Assembly (NCBI RefSeq): GCF_002454115.1
Contig: NZ_DKIH01000010.1
Location: 367,172-431,171 of the forward strand
Direction of reading: 5' to 3'
Source of the DNA: Sphingopyxis sp. UBA6723
GTDB taxonomy: Bacteria; Pseudomonadota; Alphaproteobacteria; Sphingomonadales; Sphingomonadaceae
DNA: 64,000 bases
Part shown: positions 8,384-16,588 of the stretch, in pieces
Numbering within the stretch: the first letter of the stretch is position 1
How the letters are laid out: the number at the start of each line of letters is the position of its first letter
Translations under genes and position numbers: made by a program
Notes under the pieces: model-generated
The model's database searches: none
What the model saw: the letters and a program-made list of their open reading frames with translations, nothing else
What the model was told of the DNA's origin: nothing

Positions 8384-9442
8384 ATGACCGTGGGGCAGAA
8401 CAGCAATGCAGCGCTTGAGGCGCTGATCATCGGCAGCAGCGCGGTCGCCGCGCAGCTGCGCGACATGATCCGCCGTGTGGCGCGGTCAAATGCTTCGGTC
8501 ATGCTCTGCGGCCCCTCCGGTTCGGGCAAGGAACTTGTTGCCCGCGCCATCCACGACGAAGGCGTCCGCACCGGCAAGGCGTTCTCGGCGATCAACTGCG
8601 GCGCCATCCCCGGCGACCTCATTGAATCCGAATTGTTCGGGCATGAAAAGGGCAGCTTCACCGGCGCCCATGCCCGCCGCATCGGCCATTTCGAAGCGAG
8701 TGAGGGCGGCACGCTTTTCCTCGACGAAATCGGCGACATGCGGTTCGATATGCAGGTTAAACTGCTTCGCGTGCTCGAAGAACGGACGATCGTCCGCGTC
8801 GGCAGCAGCGATGTAAAGGCCGTCGACGTCCGCGTCATTTCGGCCACCCATCAGGATCTCGGCGCCGCGATCGCCGATGGCAAATTCCGCGAAGACCTGT
8901 TCTTCCGGCTCGGCGTGGTTGTGTTGCAGGTCCCCAGCCTCGCCAGCCGCGTCGAGGATATTCCCGCCCTCATCCGCCATTTTCAGCGCAAGATGCCGGG
9001 CGAGGCGAAATGCCGCTTCGATGCCGACGCGCTGGCCATGTTGATGCAGCATCGCTGGCCGGGCAATGTCCGCGAACTGAGGAATTTTGTCGAACGCGCC
9101 AGCGTGTTGCACGGCGGCGAAACGCTCGGCGCCGACGATGTCGCGATCCTTTTGAACCCCACCGCAGCGCTTGCGCCGCGGCAAGCTGTCCCCAGCAGCT
9201 TTGCCGCGGTGCAGGCCAGCGCGGACGAACACGCGCCGGCGATGCCGCATAGCAAGGCACCCGCGCCGGGCCGCCCGATCGACCTCAAGCGCGAGATCGA
9301 GACGATCGAGCTCGAACAGATCCACGTCGCGCTCGACCTTGCCGATGGTATCATTTCCGAAGCCGCGCGCCTCCTGACGCTGAAGCGCACGACCTTGATC
9401 GAAAAGATGCGCAAATATGGGGTTCAGCAGCAGGCCGCCTGA
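8384..9442 (+). CDS. Sigma-54-dependent activator without receiver domain, FleQ/FlbD-like
   Basis: This 352-residue protein is a bacterial enhancer-binding protein: AAA+ domain plus a C-terminal Fis-type helix-turn-helix (about residues 305-345), with no N-terminal response-regulator domain. Walker A is GPSGSGKE at 43-50, the sigma-54 contact loop is GSFTGA at 90-95 (commonly GAFTGA), and Walker B is GTLFLDEIG at 110-118. I chose the ATG at 8384 because GGAG lies six bases upstream; a TTG at 8360 is an alternative in the same frame. Its place between the two flagellar operons and the sigma-54 promoter before fliE point to a flagellar class II activator; the exact orthologue is uncertain. Confidence 0.88.
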   Translation: MTVGQNSNAALEALIIGSSAVAAQLRDMIRRVARSNASVMLCGPSGSGKELVARAIHDEGVRTGKAFSAINCGAIPGDLIESELFGHEKGSFTGAHARRIGHFEASEGGTLFLDEIGDMRFDMQVKLLRVLEERTIVRVGSSDVKAVDVRVISATHQDLGAAIADGKFREDLFFRLGVVVLQVPSLASRVEDIPALIRHFQRKMPGEAKCRFDADALAMLMQHRWPGNVRELRNFVERASVLHGGETLGADDVAILLNPTAALAPRQAVPSSFAAVQASADEHAPAMPHSKAPAPGRPIDLKREIETIELEQIHVALDLADGIISEAARLLTLKRTTLIEKMRKYGVQQQAA

Positions 9443-9507
9443 CCGGCGCCCGCGATATAAGTTTCAGCACCCGCTGAAAAAAGGGGGCTCTGGTCCGCCC
9501 CTGACCA

Positions 9508-9540
9508 CCCGGCCGCCCGTCCCCACCCAGGGCGGCCGGG
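9508..9540. terminator. Hairpin between convergent flagellar operons (first of two)
   Basis: Perfect 11-bp inverted repeat CCCGGCCGCCC / GGGCGGCCGGG with an 11-base loop, located after the activator gene and before the 3' end of fliS. A TCTTTT tract follows on the plus strand after about 15 bases. It probably ends the plus-strand transcript. Confidence 0.6.
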
Positions 9541-9566
9541 TACCCAGCGGGGTCTTTTGAAACGGC

Positions 9567-9601
9567 ATCGGCCCGCACCCCTCCCCGGGGTGCGGGCCGA
9601 T
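9567..9601. terminator. Strong hairpin between convergent flagellar operons (second of two)
   Basis: Perfect 15-bp stem (ATCGGCCCGCACCCC and its complement) with a TCCCC loop. It lies 28 bases downstream of fliS on the minus strand and has TTTCAAAAGA on its minus-strand 3' side, so it can end the fli operon and probably works in both directions. Confidence 0.7.
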
Positions 9602-9628
9602 CCTGTTGGTGCGGTCGGGACGGACGGG

Positions 9629-10018
9629 TTAACGCAGCTGGCGCCAGGCGGCACTGACCGTCAAAACGCCGTCGAGCAGGTCGGCGAGCGCCTCGCCGTC
9701 ATTTTGCGCGACGGCTTCGTCGAGCTTGCGGCGCATACTGCGATAAACGCGCGACAAGGCCGCGGCGACGTCGCCGCCGGCGTCACGATCGAGTCCGCCA
9801 TCAAGCCCGATCAGGATCGCCCGGGCGCGGTGCGCGGGTTCGGTCGCTGAAATGCGCTGGCCCTGGCGTACCATCGACCCGAGGACGCCGATCGCGGTTT
9901 CCAGCTCGTCATACAGCATCGTCACCAGCTCGATCGGATCGGCGGCGGCGGCGCGGCTTTCATGTTGCAAGCGGCGGTAAAGTCCGGTCGCCCGGACGGT
10001 CGAGGCGGTAGCGGTCAC
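9629..10018 (-). CDS. fliS: Flagellar export chaperone FliS
   Basis: This 129-residue, largely helical protein matches FliS, the cytoplasmic chaperone that keeps flagellin unpolymerised before export. The signature is the DPIELVTMLYDELETAIG segment near residues 27-45, followed by the family's helical bundle (RARAILIGLDGGLD, VYRSMRRKLDEA). It is the last gene of the minus-strand operon, 11 bases after fliD, the usual partner order. Confidence 0.88.
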   Translation of the reverse strand: MTATASTVRATGLYRRLQHESRAAAADPIELVTMLYDELETAIGVLGSMVRQGQRISATEPAHRARAILIGLDGGLDRDAGGDVAAALSRVYRSMRRKLDEAVAQNDGEALADLLDGVLTVSAAWRQLR

Positions 10019-10029
10019 AGTCGATGTCC

Positions 10030-11406
10030 CTAATCATTACCCTGGTTGGACCAGAGCTTGATCTGTTGTTCGAGATAGGATTGCGTCGCCTTGAACGCCG
10101 CGAGCTTGGCGTCGAGCGATCCATATTGTTTCTCGAGCCGGGCGCGATAGGCGTCCTCGCGGGTCTCGATGCTCTCCAACTGGTCGGCGAGTGTTTCCTT
10201 GCGGCTGTTGAGCGATTTGGTCACCCGGTCAATCACCCCGTCGGTGGCGATCGCGCGGTCGCGGATGCTGTCGAGGACAAAGGCGATGCCGGGATCGCTC
10301 GCCTCGGTGCGCCCGCCGTCGCGGCGCGGGTTGAACAGCGCCTCGACCGCCCCGGCGTCGGATGCCAGAACCTGGGCGAGTTTGGTTTCGTCCAGCGCGA
10401 GCAAGCCGTCCTTGGTCGTCGATACGCCGATGTCGGTCAGCTTGTTGATCGTCGGATGGCTCGAAATGACGGTGCCGATCAGTCCCGATAATTCGCGTTC
10501 CAGTTCGCGCAGCGACGTCGTCGAGCCCGACTGGCCGGCCGCCGACGACAGGCTCTTTTTCAGCTGGTTATAGACCGAAACGAAATCGCCGACGGTCTGT
10601 TTGATGATTTCGAGCGGGCGGCTGGCGCCGATGTCGACCGGCTGGCCGGGGGCGGCTTTCTTCAGGGTCAGCGACATGCCCGGAACGACGTCGTCAATGG
10701 TATTCGAGGCGCGGCTGAACGCGACGCCGTCGATGGTGAAGTCGGCGTTGGCGGCGCTTTGGCCCAGCGTCATGCCGCCGCCCGCGCCATAGGCAAAGGC
10801 GGAAAGACCCGGATCGGCGCCCGCGTCGGCGGTCAGGGTGAAGGCGTTGGCGGCGCCCGACGGACCTTTCAGGATCAGGCGATGGCCGCCCTGATCGGCG
10901 ATGATCGACGCGGTGACCCCGCCGCCGCTTGAATTGATCGCGCTCGCCAGCCCGTCGAGGCTGTTGTTGGTGCCATCGACGGTGATCGTCTTGGCGACCC
11001 CGCCGACGGTCAGCGTCATCGTCCCGGTGCCAATCGCCGCGGTGCGGTCGGCAACGACCCCCGAATAGGTGCTTTGCGCGCGCGCCAGCTGGCTGACGAC
11101 AACCGTTGCCGCAAAGCTGTCGGCGTGGATTCCGGCGCGCGCGGTGGCGCTCAGCACGCTGTCGTCGGATACCGTCGGGGTGCTGCGCAGCGTCCCGTCA
11201 CTGATCATCTGGCCCAGCGAATCGGCAAAGCCTTCGAGGTCGGAGCGCGCCTGCGCCAGCGCGCTGATCCGCGTCTGGTTCTGCTGGGTCAGCGTATTGA
11301 TGCGCGCCACCTTGGGCTCGCGCGAGGCCGCGGCCAGGTCGGTGACCAGCTGTTTGGTGTCGATGCCCGACCCGAAACCCAGGCTGTTGATGATGGAAGT
11401 GACCAT
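10030..11406 (-). CDS. fliD: Flagellar filament cap protein FliD
   Basis: FliD (458 aa) caps the filament and folds flagellin at its tip. The N-terminus has GFGSGIDTKQLVTDLAAASR and the helical RINTLTQQNQTRISALAQ; the C-terminus has VTKSLNSRKETLADQLESIE and a coiled coil with the ending ATQSYLEQQIKLWSNQ. The middle is variable and rich in Gly, Ala and Thr, as expected for surface-exposed domains. It sits between flhB and fliS. Confidence 0.95.
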   Translation of the reverse strand: MVTSIINSLGFGSGIDTKQLVTDLAAASREPKVARINTLTQQNQTRISALAQARSDLEGFADSLGQMISDGTLRSTPTVSDDSVLSATARAGIHADSFAATVVVSQLARAQSTYSGVVADRTAAIGTGTMTLTVGGVAKTITVDGTNNSLDGLASAINSSGGGVTASIIADQGGHRLILKGPSGAANAFTLTADAGADPGLSAFAYGAGGGMTLGQSAANADFTIDGVAFSRASNTIDDVVPGMSLTLKKAAPGQPVDIGASRPLEIIKQTVGDFVSVYNQLKKSLSSAAGQSGSTTSLRELERELSGLIGTVISSHPTINKLTDIGVSTTKDGLLALDETKLAQVLASDAGAVEALFNPRRDGGRTEASDPGIAFVLDSIRDRAIATDGVIDRVTKSLNSRKETLADQLESIETREDAYRARLEKQYGSLDAKLAAFKATQSYLEQQIKLWSNQGND

Positions 11407-11451
11407 GGCGAAATATCCTTCGCACCTGTTAACGGCGGCGCGCGGACGAAT

Positions 11452-12591
11452 TTAAGCCTGACGGCGACCTTCGGGGTCGAAACGGTGCGTCGGCGGAACA
11501 TCGATGACGGGCGGCGCGGCACCCTCGGCGACCATGCGTTCGAGTTGGAAGACAAAAGCCAGCACCGTTGCCACCGCAACGAACAACTCCTCGGGAATGA
11601 CGCGCCCGGCGCGCGCGGTAAAATAGATCGCGCGGGTCAGCTGCGGATATTCGAGCAGCGGCACATTGGCGCCGCGCGCCAGCTCGCGGATCGACAGCGC
11701 GACATCGCCGCGCCCGCGCGCGACGACGACCGGCGCCGCATCGACCCCGGGGCGATAGCGCAGCGCGACAGAGAAATGGGTGGGATTGGTGAGCACGACA
11801 GTGGCGTCGGAGACAGCCTTGCGCGCCGATCCGCTCAAAATGTCATGCGCGCGCTGGCGCTGCGCCTGTTTGAGTTCGGGGGCGCCGTCGGACTGGCGCA
11901 TTTCCTCCTTGATCTCCTGTTTGCTCATCATCAGCCGCTTGTTGCGCTGGCGCCATTGCACTGGGACGTCGATCAGCGCGATGACGACGAGGCCACCGGC
12001 GAGCACCAGCATCGCATGGCCGATCGCCTGTCCCGCCAGCCCTACCGCGGCGAGCAGGTCGGTCGATGCCATCGTCATGATCGCGGGCAAATTGCGGTCG
12101 ACCAGCCAGTAACCGATGGTGCCGAGCAGCAGGACCTTCGCCAATGCCTTGCCGAGTTCCGTGGCGCCCTGCAGCCCGAACATGCGCTTGAGCCCGGTCA
12201 GCGGGTTCATCCGGTTGCCCTTGAAGTGCAGCGCCTTGCCGCGCCAGCCGAACGAGCCGAGCAGCGCTGGCCCCGCGACCGCGGCGCCCAGCGCGAGCGC
12301 AAACAGGCTGGCGAGCGGCAGCAGGATTTCGGTGCCGTTGCGCATCAGCGCCTCGGCGGGGGCAAAATCGGCGACATCGCTGGCGGTCAAGGTCAGCCCG
12401 CGGCGGACGAGATCGCCCGCCGATTGCACGAACCAGCCGCCCGCAGCGACGATCCAGCCGGCGGCAGCGAGCATCATCAATGCGGTGGCGAGCTCGCGCG
12501 ACATCAGCACATCGCCCTCGCGCGCCGAATCGCTCAGCTTCTTGGGGGTTGGCTGTTCGGTTTTCTGGTCCTTTTCGGTCGTTCCCGACAT
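11452..12591 (-). CDS. flhB: Flagellar export switch protein FlhB
   Basis: FlhB (379 aa) is the export-gate component that switches substrate class from rod/hook to filament. Four membrane helices occupy roughly residues 35-55, 90-115, 150-170 and 190-212. The autocleavage motif NPTH is at 269-272, preceded by SDATVVLT. The N-terminal cytoplasmic stretch KTEQPTPKKLSDSAREGDV is typical. It follows fliR by four bases; the usual flhA partner is not in the window. Confidence 0.97.
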   Translation of the reverse strand: MSGTTEKDQKTEQPTPKKLSDSAREGDVLMSRELATALMMLAAAGWIVAAGGWFVQSAGDLVRRGLTLTASDVADFAPAEALMRNGTEILLPLASLFALALGAAVAGPALLGSFGWRGKALHFKGNRMNPLTGLKRMFGLQGATELGKALAKVLLLGTIGYWLVDRNLPAIMTMASTDLLAAVGLAGQAIGHAMLVLAGGLVVIALIDVPVQWRQRNKRLMMSKQEIKEEMRQSDGAPELKQAQRQRAHDILSGSARKAVSDATVVLTNPTHFSVALRYRPGVDAAPVVVARGRGDVALSIRELARGANVPLLEYPQLTRAIYFTARAGRVIPEELFVAVATVLAFVFQLERMVAEGAAPPVIDVPPTHRFDPEGRRQA

Positions 12592-12595
12592 CGCG

Positions 12596-13375
12596 TCAGA
12601 GCCCCGCGAACATGCGCGCGGCGTCGAGCGCGTCGGACAGGATGCGGACGATCGCCTCCGCCATTGCGGGGGTCGCGACGCCGAGCAGGATAATCCCGGC
12701 GAGCAAGGTCGCGGGAATGCCGACCGCGAACAGGTTGAGCGCGGGGGCCGAGCGGCCGATGACTCCCATGATGATCTGGACTAGGATCAGGACAAAGCCG
12801 ACCGGCATCGCGATGGTCAGCGCCGCGGCGAACATCAGGCTGCCGAACCGCAGCACGCCGCCGATCGCGTCGAACGAGGGAAAGGCATTGCCGGGGGGCA
12901 GCGCGACATAGCTGTCGACGATGATGCCGATCAGCACGAGGTGACCGTCGGCGGCAAGGAACAAGGCGGTCGCCAGCATCGAGAGGAACTGGCCGATCGC
13001 CGAGCTCGACGCGCCGCTGATCGGATCGACCATCGACGCAAAACCCAGCCCCATCGCGTTGCTGATCGCCTCGCCCGCCAGCAGCGCGGCGGCCAGTCCC
13101 ATCTGGAGGACGAAGCCGATGCCAAGTCCGATCATGACTTCGCCGATGATGAACAGCAAGCCGGGGACCGACACGATACCTTCGGGGGGCAGCGCCATCC
13201 CCGATGCGGCGACCGAAGGGACGCCGACCGCGAGGGCGATCACCAGCCGCAGCTGGATCGGTACGCTAGTCGCACCGAACACCGGCGCGGCGATGAACGC
13301 GGCGCCGGGCCGGATCATCCCCAGCATCCACAGCTGAAGCATCGCCTCGATATTCGGGATGTCGGCGGGGTCCAC
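12596..13375 (-). CDS. fliR: Flagellar export gate protein FliR
   Basis: FliR (259 aa with this start) is a membrane component of the type III export gate with FliP and FliQ. It shows about six hydrophobic segments and the family blocks RPGAAFIAAPVFG, MDPISGASSSAIGQF-like sequence and AVGIPATLLAGIILL. I chose the GTG at 13373-13375, which gives the usual length and VDPADIPNIEAM as N-terminus; longer frames would run into fliQ. It lies seven bases after fliQ. Confidence 0.92.
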   Translation of the reverse strand: MDPADIPNIEAMLQLWMLGMIRPGAAFIAAPVFGATSVPIQLRLVIALAVGVPSVAASGMALPPEGIVSVPGLLFIIGEVMIGLGIGFVLQMGLAAALLAGEAISNAMGLGFASMVDPISGASSSAIGQFLSMLATALFLAADGHLVLIGIIVDSYVALPPGNAFPSFDAIGGVLRFGSLMFAAALTIAMPVGFVLILVQIIMGVIGRSAPALNLFAVGIPATLLAGIILLGVATPAMAEAIVRILSDALDAARMFAGL

Positions 13376-13382
13376 GGCGGAC

Positions 13383-13652
13383 TTAGCGGGCGACGTTGGG
13401 GATTTGCGCGAAGATGTCGCGGGTGAAATCGGTGAGCAGCACCAGGATGCTGCCGCCGAAAATCGCAAGGCAGATCGCGGCGACGATCAGTTTGGGCACA
13501 AAGGTCAGCGTCTGTTCGTTGATCGACGTCGCCGCCTGCACCATGCCGAGCAGCACCCCGATGACGAGCACCGGGAGGAGCAGCGGTGCCGAGGCGAGGG
13601 CGAGGATCCACAGCGACTGCTGTGCCATGCCGATGAAATAGTCGGTTTCCAT
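13383..13652 (-). CDS. fliQ: Flagellar export gate protein FliQ
   Basis: FliQ (89 aa) is a two-helix export-gate protein. The sequence shows GMAQQSLWILALASAPLLL, the second helix near residues 50-72, and the conserved loop TSINEQTLTFVPK. Length and position between fliP and fliR are standard. Confidence 0.96.
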   Translation of the reverse strand: METDYFIGMAQQSLWILALASAPLLLPVLVIGVLLGMVQAATSINEQTLTFVPKLIVAAICLAIFGGSILVLLTDFTRDIFAQIPNVAR

Positions 13653-13664
13653 TCCGCCGCGCCC

Positions 13665-14435
13665 CTACGTTCCGAACGAGGCGGCGAGCGAACCCATCGT
13701 CAGCGCCCAACCATCGACGAGGACGAAGAGCAGCAGCTTGAACGGCATCGAGATGATCGTCGGCGACAACATCATCATGCCGAGCGACATCAGCGCCGAG
13801 GCGACAATCAGGTCGATGACGAGGAAGGGCAAAAAGATCAGAAAGCCGATCTGGAACGCGGTCTTGAGTTCGCTGGTGACAAAGGCGGGGAGCAGGATCG
13901 AAAAGGGCACGTCCTTCGGGCTGGCATAGGTCGGCGCCTTGGCGATCTTGGCGAACATCATCAGGTCCGACTTGCGCGTCTGCGACATCATGAAGCCATG
14001 GAGCGCGACCCCCGAACGCGACACCGCTTCACCGATGTCGATCTGTTCCTGACCATAGGGTTCGATCGCGACGCGGTTCACTTCGCTGATCACCGGCTGC
14101 ATCACGAACAGCGACAGGAACAGGCTGAGCCCGACGAGCACCTGGTTTGGTGGGGTCTGTTGCAGGCCGAGCGCGTGGCGCAGGATCGACAGCACGATGA
14201 TGATGCGGGTGAAACTGGTCATCATCAGCAGCAGCGACGGCAGCACCGTCAGCAGGCTCATCAGGACCAGGATTTGCAGCGACAACGATAGCGGACGGCC
14301 GTCCCCACCAATGTCGTTCACCGCGCGGCTGAGCCCGTCGGCGGTCTGGGCATAGGCGGCGGGCGCGGCGATCAGCAGCGCGACGCCGCCGATCAGCGCC
14401 GCGGCGCGCACCCCGGTCTTGCGATCAATCTGCAT
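13665..14435 (-). CDS. fliP: Flagellar export gate protein FliP
   Basis: FliP (256 aa from this start) forms the core of the export gate. It begins with a cleavable signal sequence (hydrophobic stretch ending APAAYAQ), as known for FliP, then has TSFTRIIIVLSILRHALG, TPPNQVLVGLSLFLSLF and the C-terminal PFKLLLFVLVDGWALTMGSL. I chose the ATG at 14435; the open frame continues upstream only by overlapping fliO out of frame. It overlaps the end of fliO by 11 bases. Confidence 0.95.
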   Translation of the reverse strand: MQIDRKTGVRAAALIGGVALLIAAPAAYAQTADGLSRAVNDIGGDGRPLSLSLQILVLMSLLTVLPSLLLMMTSFTRIIIVLSILRHALGLQQTPPNQVLVGLSLFLSLFVMQPVISEVNRVAIEPYGQEQIDIGEAVSRSGVALHGFMMSQTRKSDLMMFAKIAKAPTYASPKDVPFSILLPAFVTSELKTAFQIGFLIFLPFLVIDLIVASALMSLGMMMLSPTIISMPFKLLLFVLVDGWALTMGSLAASFGT

Positions 14436-14703
14436 GGAAGTCGCCCTGGCTATCGTCGGCAATCCGCGTGATCCCGTTGCGCGAGACCGCGACCAGTATC
14501 CGCTGTCCGGCAAATTCGACCACCGCGAGCTTCGATCCGGGACCCAGCGGCAGCACGTCGACCATTTCGACCGCGCGTGTCTTGGTACCGCCGCCGACGA
14601 GCGGCACGCCCATCTGGACGCGCTTCCACAGCCACAGGCTGCCCCACGCCATGCCGCCGATCAGCGGCAGCAGGATGAGCAGGCGGAGGATATATTCGAA
14701 CAT
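14425..14703 (-). CDS. fliO: Flagellar biosynthesis protein FliO
   Basis: FliO (92 aa) is a small membrane protein that helps assemble FliP. It has one N-terminal membrane helix (about residues 4-25) and a short cytoplasmic domain with the family features VDVLPLGPGSKLAVVEFAGQ and RILVAVSRNGITRI. It overlaps the fliN stop by one base and the fliP start by 11. Confidence 0.85.
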   Translation of the reverse strand: MFEYILRLLILLPLIGGMAWGSLWLWKRVQMGVPLVGGGTKTRAVEMVDVLPLGPGSKLAVVEFAGQRILVAVSRNGITRIADDSQGDFHAD

Positions 14704-15041
14704 CAGGCTCTCCGCTCGAAGCCTTCGAGGCCGCGCGCCGGGGCGACGACTTCGGCGACCTGGATGCCGTAACGGCCATCGACGCTGACGATCTCGCCCT
14801 TCGCGATCAATGTGCCATTGGCATAAATGTCGAGCAGGTCGGTGGCGGCGCGGTCGAGTTCGATCACGCTGCCTTCGTCGATCGCGAGCAGCTCGGCGAG
14901 CGTCATCGAGGTCGATCCGACCTCGACCGATACGCGCAGCGAGACGCCCGCGAGCAGGTCGAAATTGGGCGCCGCGGCGATATTCTTGTTGTCGCGGCGG
15001 TCGGCGCGGGGCGCCGTCGGCGCGTCGCTCAGGTCAGTCAT
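14703..15041 (-). CDS. fliN: Flagellar motor switch protein FliN
   Basis: FliN (112 aa) is a C-ring protein of the switch complex. The SpoA domain is clear: LLAGVSLRVSVEVGSTSMTL, LLAIDEGSVIELDRAATD, DIYANGTLIAKGEIVSVDG and YGIQVAEV. The N-terminal 25 residues are variable. It overlaps the end of fliM by eight bases, so switch components are translationally coupled. Confidence 0.95.
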   Translation of the reverse strand: MTDLSDAPTAPRADRRDNKNIAAAPNFDLLAGVSLRVSVEVGSTSMTLAELLAIDEGSVIELDRAATDLLDIYANGTLIAKGEIVSVDGRYGIQVAEVVAPARGLEGFERRA

Positions 15042-15966
15042 GGTTCGGTCCTTTTTCGATATGTTCGATCATGATGGCGGCGTTGCCATTGGCTTCGCCG
15101 ATGCTGCCGACCGCAAAGCTGCGGCCCGCGACGGTCACCGGCACATGGCGCGGCATGCCGAGCGGAATGATGTCGCCCACCTCGAGCGCGAGCAGTTTGA
15201 TCAGGCTGATTTCGGGGCGCGCCAGCACCGAACGGACGGGCAGTCGCACGTCGCGCAGCGCCTTGTTCAGCGCGCCCGCCCACACGGGATTGGCGGCGCC
15301 GGGCATTTCGGCGACCGGCTCGGCGCCTGCGATGCCGCGCAGCGCGGCGAGCGGATAGGCGCAGGCGATCGTCCGCCCCTCGAACGGCGCCCCGCGCAGG
15401 ATGAAACGCTGGACGAACAATTCGTCGTCGGCGCGCACCGCGGCGAGCTTGGCGGGGTCGCAGGTGACGCAGTCGAGCTCGGGTTCCAGCGTCAGCTTGT
15501 CGCCCCATGCGGCGGCGAGTTGCAGCCCCATGTCGCGCCCGAGCCGCGCCGCAAAGCGGTCTTCGGCGTCGGTCAGCTCTTCGCGCTCAGCAGCCAGCCC
15601 GCCCTTGCCGCCATAGAAAATATCGACAAGCTGGAGCAGCAACGGCCGCGGCGCCGCGAGCAGCACCGGCCCCTTGAGCGGCGGCGCATGATAGCGCCAG
15701 AAGATCGCGGGCGCGGTCGCCGCGGTCCAGTCGGCAAAGCTGATCGTTTCGGCATCGCCGCGCTCGACCTGGATCGACGGCACGCCGAGCGCGCGGATCA
15801 GGTCGCGCAGGCTGCGGCCGAACTGCACCGCGACGCTGTCGAGCGCCGGAAAGGCATAGCTGTCCGCCGCCTTGCGCAGCAGCAACGACGCCTTGGCGTC
15901 AACCGCCTCAGTGGTCGGGGCGGCCGGCGGCTTCACGGCTTTGACGGATTTTTCGCGAACGCTCAC
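15034..15966 (-). CDS. fliM: Flagellar motor switch protein FliM, divergent N-terminus
   Basis: FliM (310 aa) links the C ring to the MS ring and normally binds phosphorylated CheY. The C-terminal SpoA-like domain is recognisable (LALEVGDIIPLGMPRHVPVT, VAGRSFAVGSIGEANGNAAI), and the middle region is weakly conserved. The N-terminal residues (VREKSVKAVKPPAAP and on) lack the LSQxEIDALL-type peptide used for CheY binding. The start is GTG, overlapping the fliL stop; reading upstream in frame does not reveal such a peptide. Assignment rests on the C-terminal domain and on position between fliL and fliN. Confidence 0.88.
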   Translation of the reverse strand: MSVREKSVKAVKPPAAPTTEAVDAKASLLLRKAADSYAFPALDSVAVQFGRSLRDLIRALGVPSIQVERGDAETISFADWTAATAPAIFWRYHAPPLKGPVLLAAPRPLLLQLVDIFYGGKGGLAAEREELTDAEDRFAARLGRDMGLQLAAAWGDKLTLEPELDCVTCDPAKLAAVRADDELFVQRFILRGAPFEGRTIACAYPLAALRGIAGAEPVAEMPGAANPVWAGALNKALRDVRLPVRSVLARPEISLIKLLALEVGDIIPLGMPRHVPVTVAGRSFAVGSIGEANGNAAIMIEHIEKGPNHD

Positions 15967-16577
15967 TGGATCACCAGGCTCGTGAAATAGACATTGTCGA
16001 CACCACCAAAACCTTCTTTCTCGCGCAGCACATCGTTGATCGCCGCGGTCAATTGCCGCTGCAGCCGTTGTTTCCCCTGCGATGTCGAGAGCAGCGCCGG
16101 ATCCTGTTCGGACAGGACCATAAGCACGACCGAGCGGATCGGCACCGCCTGGCGTTTGATATTATTGATAACCTTGCCGTCATAAAAGGTCGAAAGGCTG
16201 ATACCTGCCTGCAAGAAACCCGACCCGTCGGCGAGGTTGGTGGTGAAGGCGTCGGGGATCTGGAAGTAAGTGACTTCATATTTGCGCGGGTCGACCCTGA
16301 ACTTGTCGTTGGGCACCGACACGGTGCCGACCTTGGGCGGCGCTTCCTTGCCTTCGCCTTCGGCGGCGGGCGCTTCTTCTTCGCCGCTGCTGCGCACGAC
16401 CAGCTTGGGATAATGATCCTCGGGCTTGGCCTCATGCGCCGACAGGGCGCCGAAATAGATGCCTGCACCGGCGCCCGCGCCGATCAGGACGAGCGCGCCG
16501 ACGCCGATGAACAGCAGCTTCTTGAGCTTGCCCTTGGGCTTGGGCGCGGCATCGGTTTTATCCTTGGTCATCGTCAT
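15963..16577 (-). CDS. fliL: Flagellar basal-body-associated protein FliL
   Basis: FliL (204 aa) is a single-pass membrane protein near the stators. A Lys/Pro-rich cytoplasmic tail is followed by a membrane helix at about residues 19-42 (LKKLLFIGVGALVLIGAGAG) and a periplasmic domain with RKYEVTYFQIPDAFTTNL, PIRSVVLMVLSEQDPALL and LREKEGFGGVDNVYFTSLVI. The linker after the membrane helix is acidic. It overlaps fliM by four bases. Confidence 0.94.
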   Translation of the reverse strand: MTMTKDKTDAAPKPKGKLKKLLFIGVGALVLIGAGAGAGIYFGALSAHEAKPEDHYPKLVVRSSGEEEAPAAEGEGKEAPPKVGTVSVPNDKFRVDPRKYEVTYFQIPDAFTTNLADGSGFLQAGISLSTFYDGKVINNIKRQAVPIRSVVLMVLSEQDPALLSTSQGKQRLQRQLTAAINDVLREKEGFGGVDNVYFTSLVIQ

Positions 16578-16588
16578 ATCCCTTTTGG

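Noticed and set aside
9557..9850. Plus-strand frame opposite fliS
   Set aside because: It runs through the double terminator and the conserved fliS gene and has no family features.
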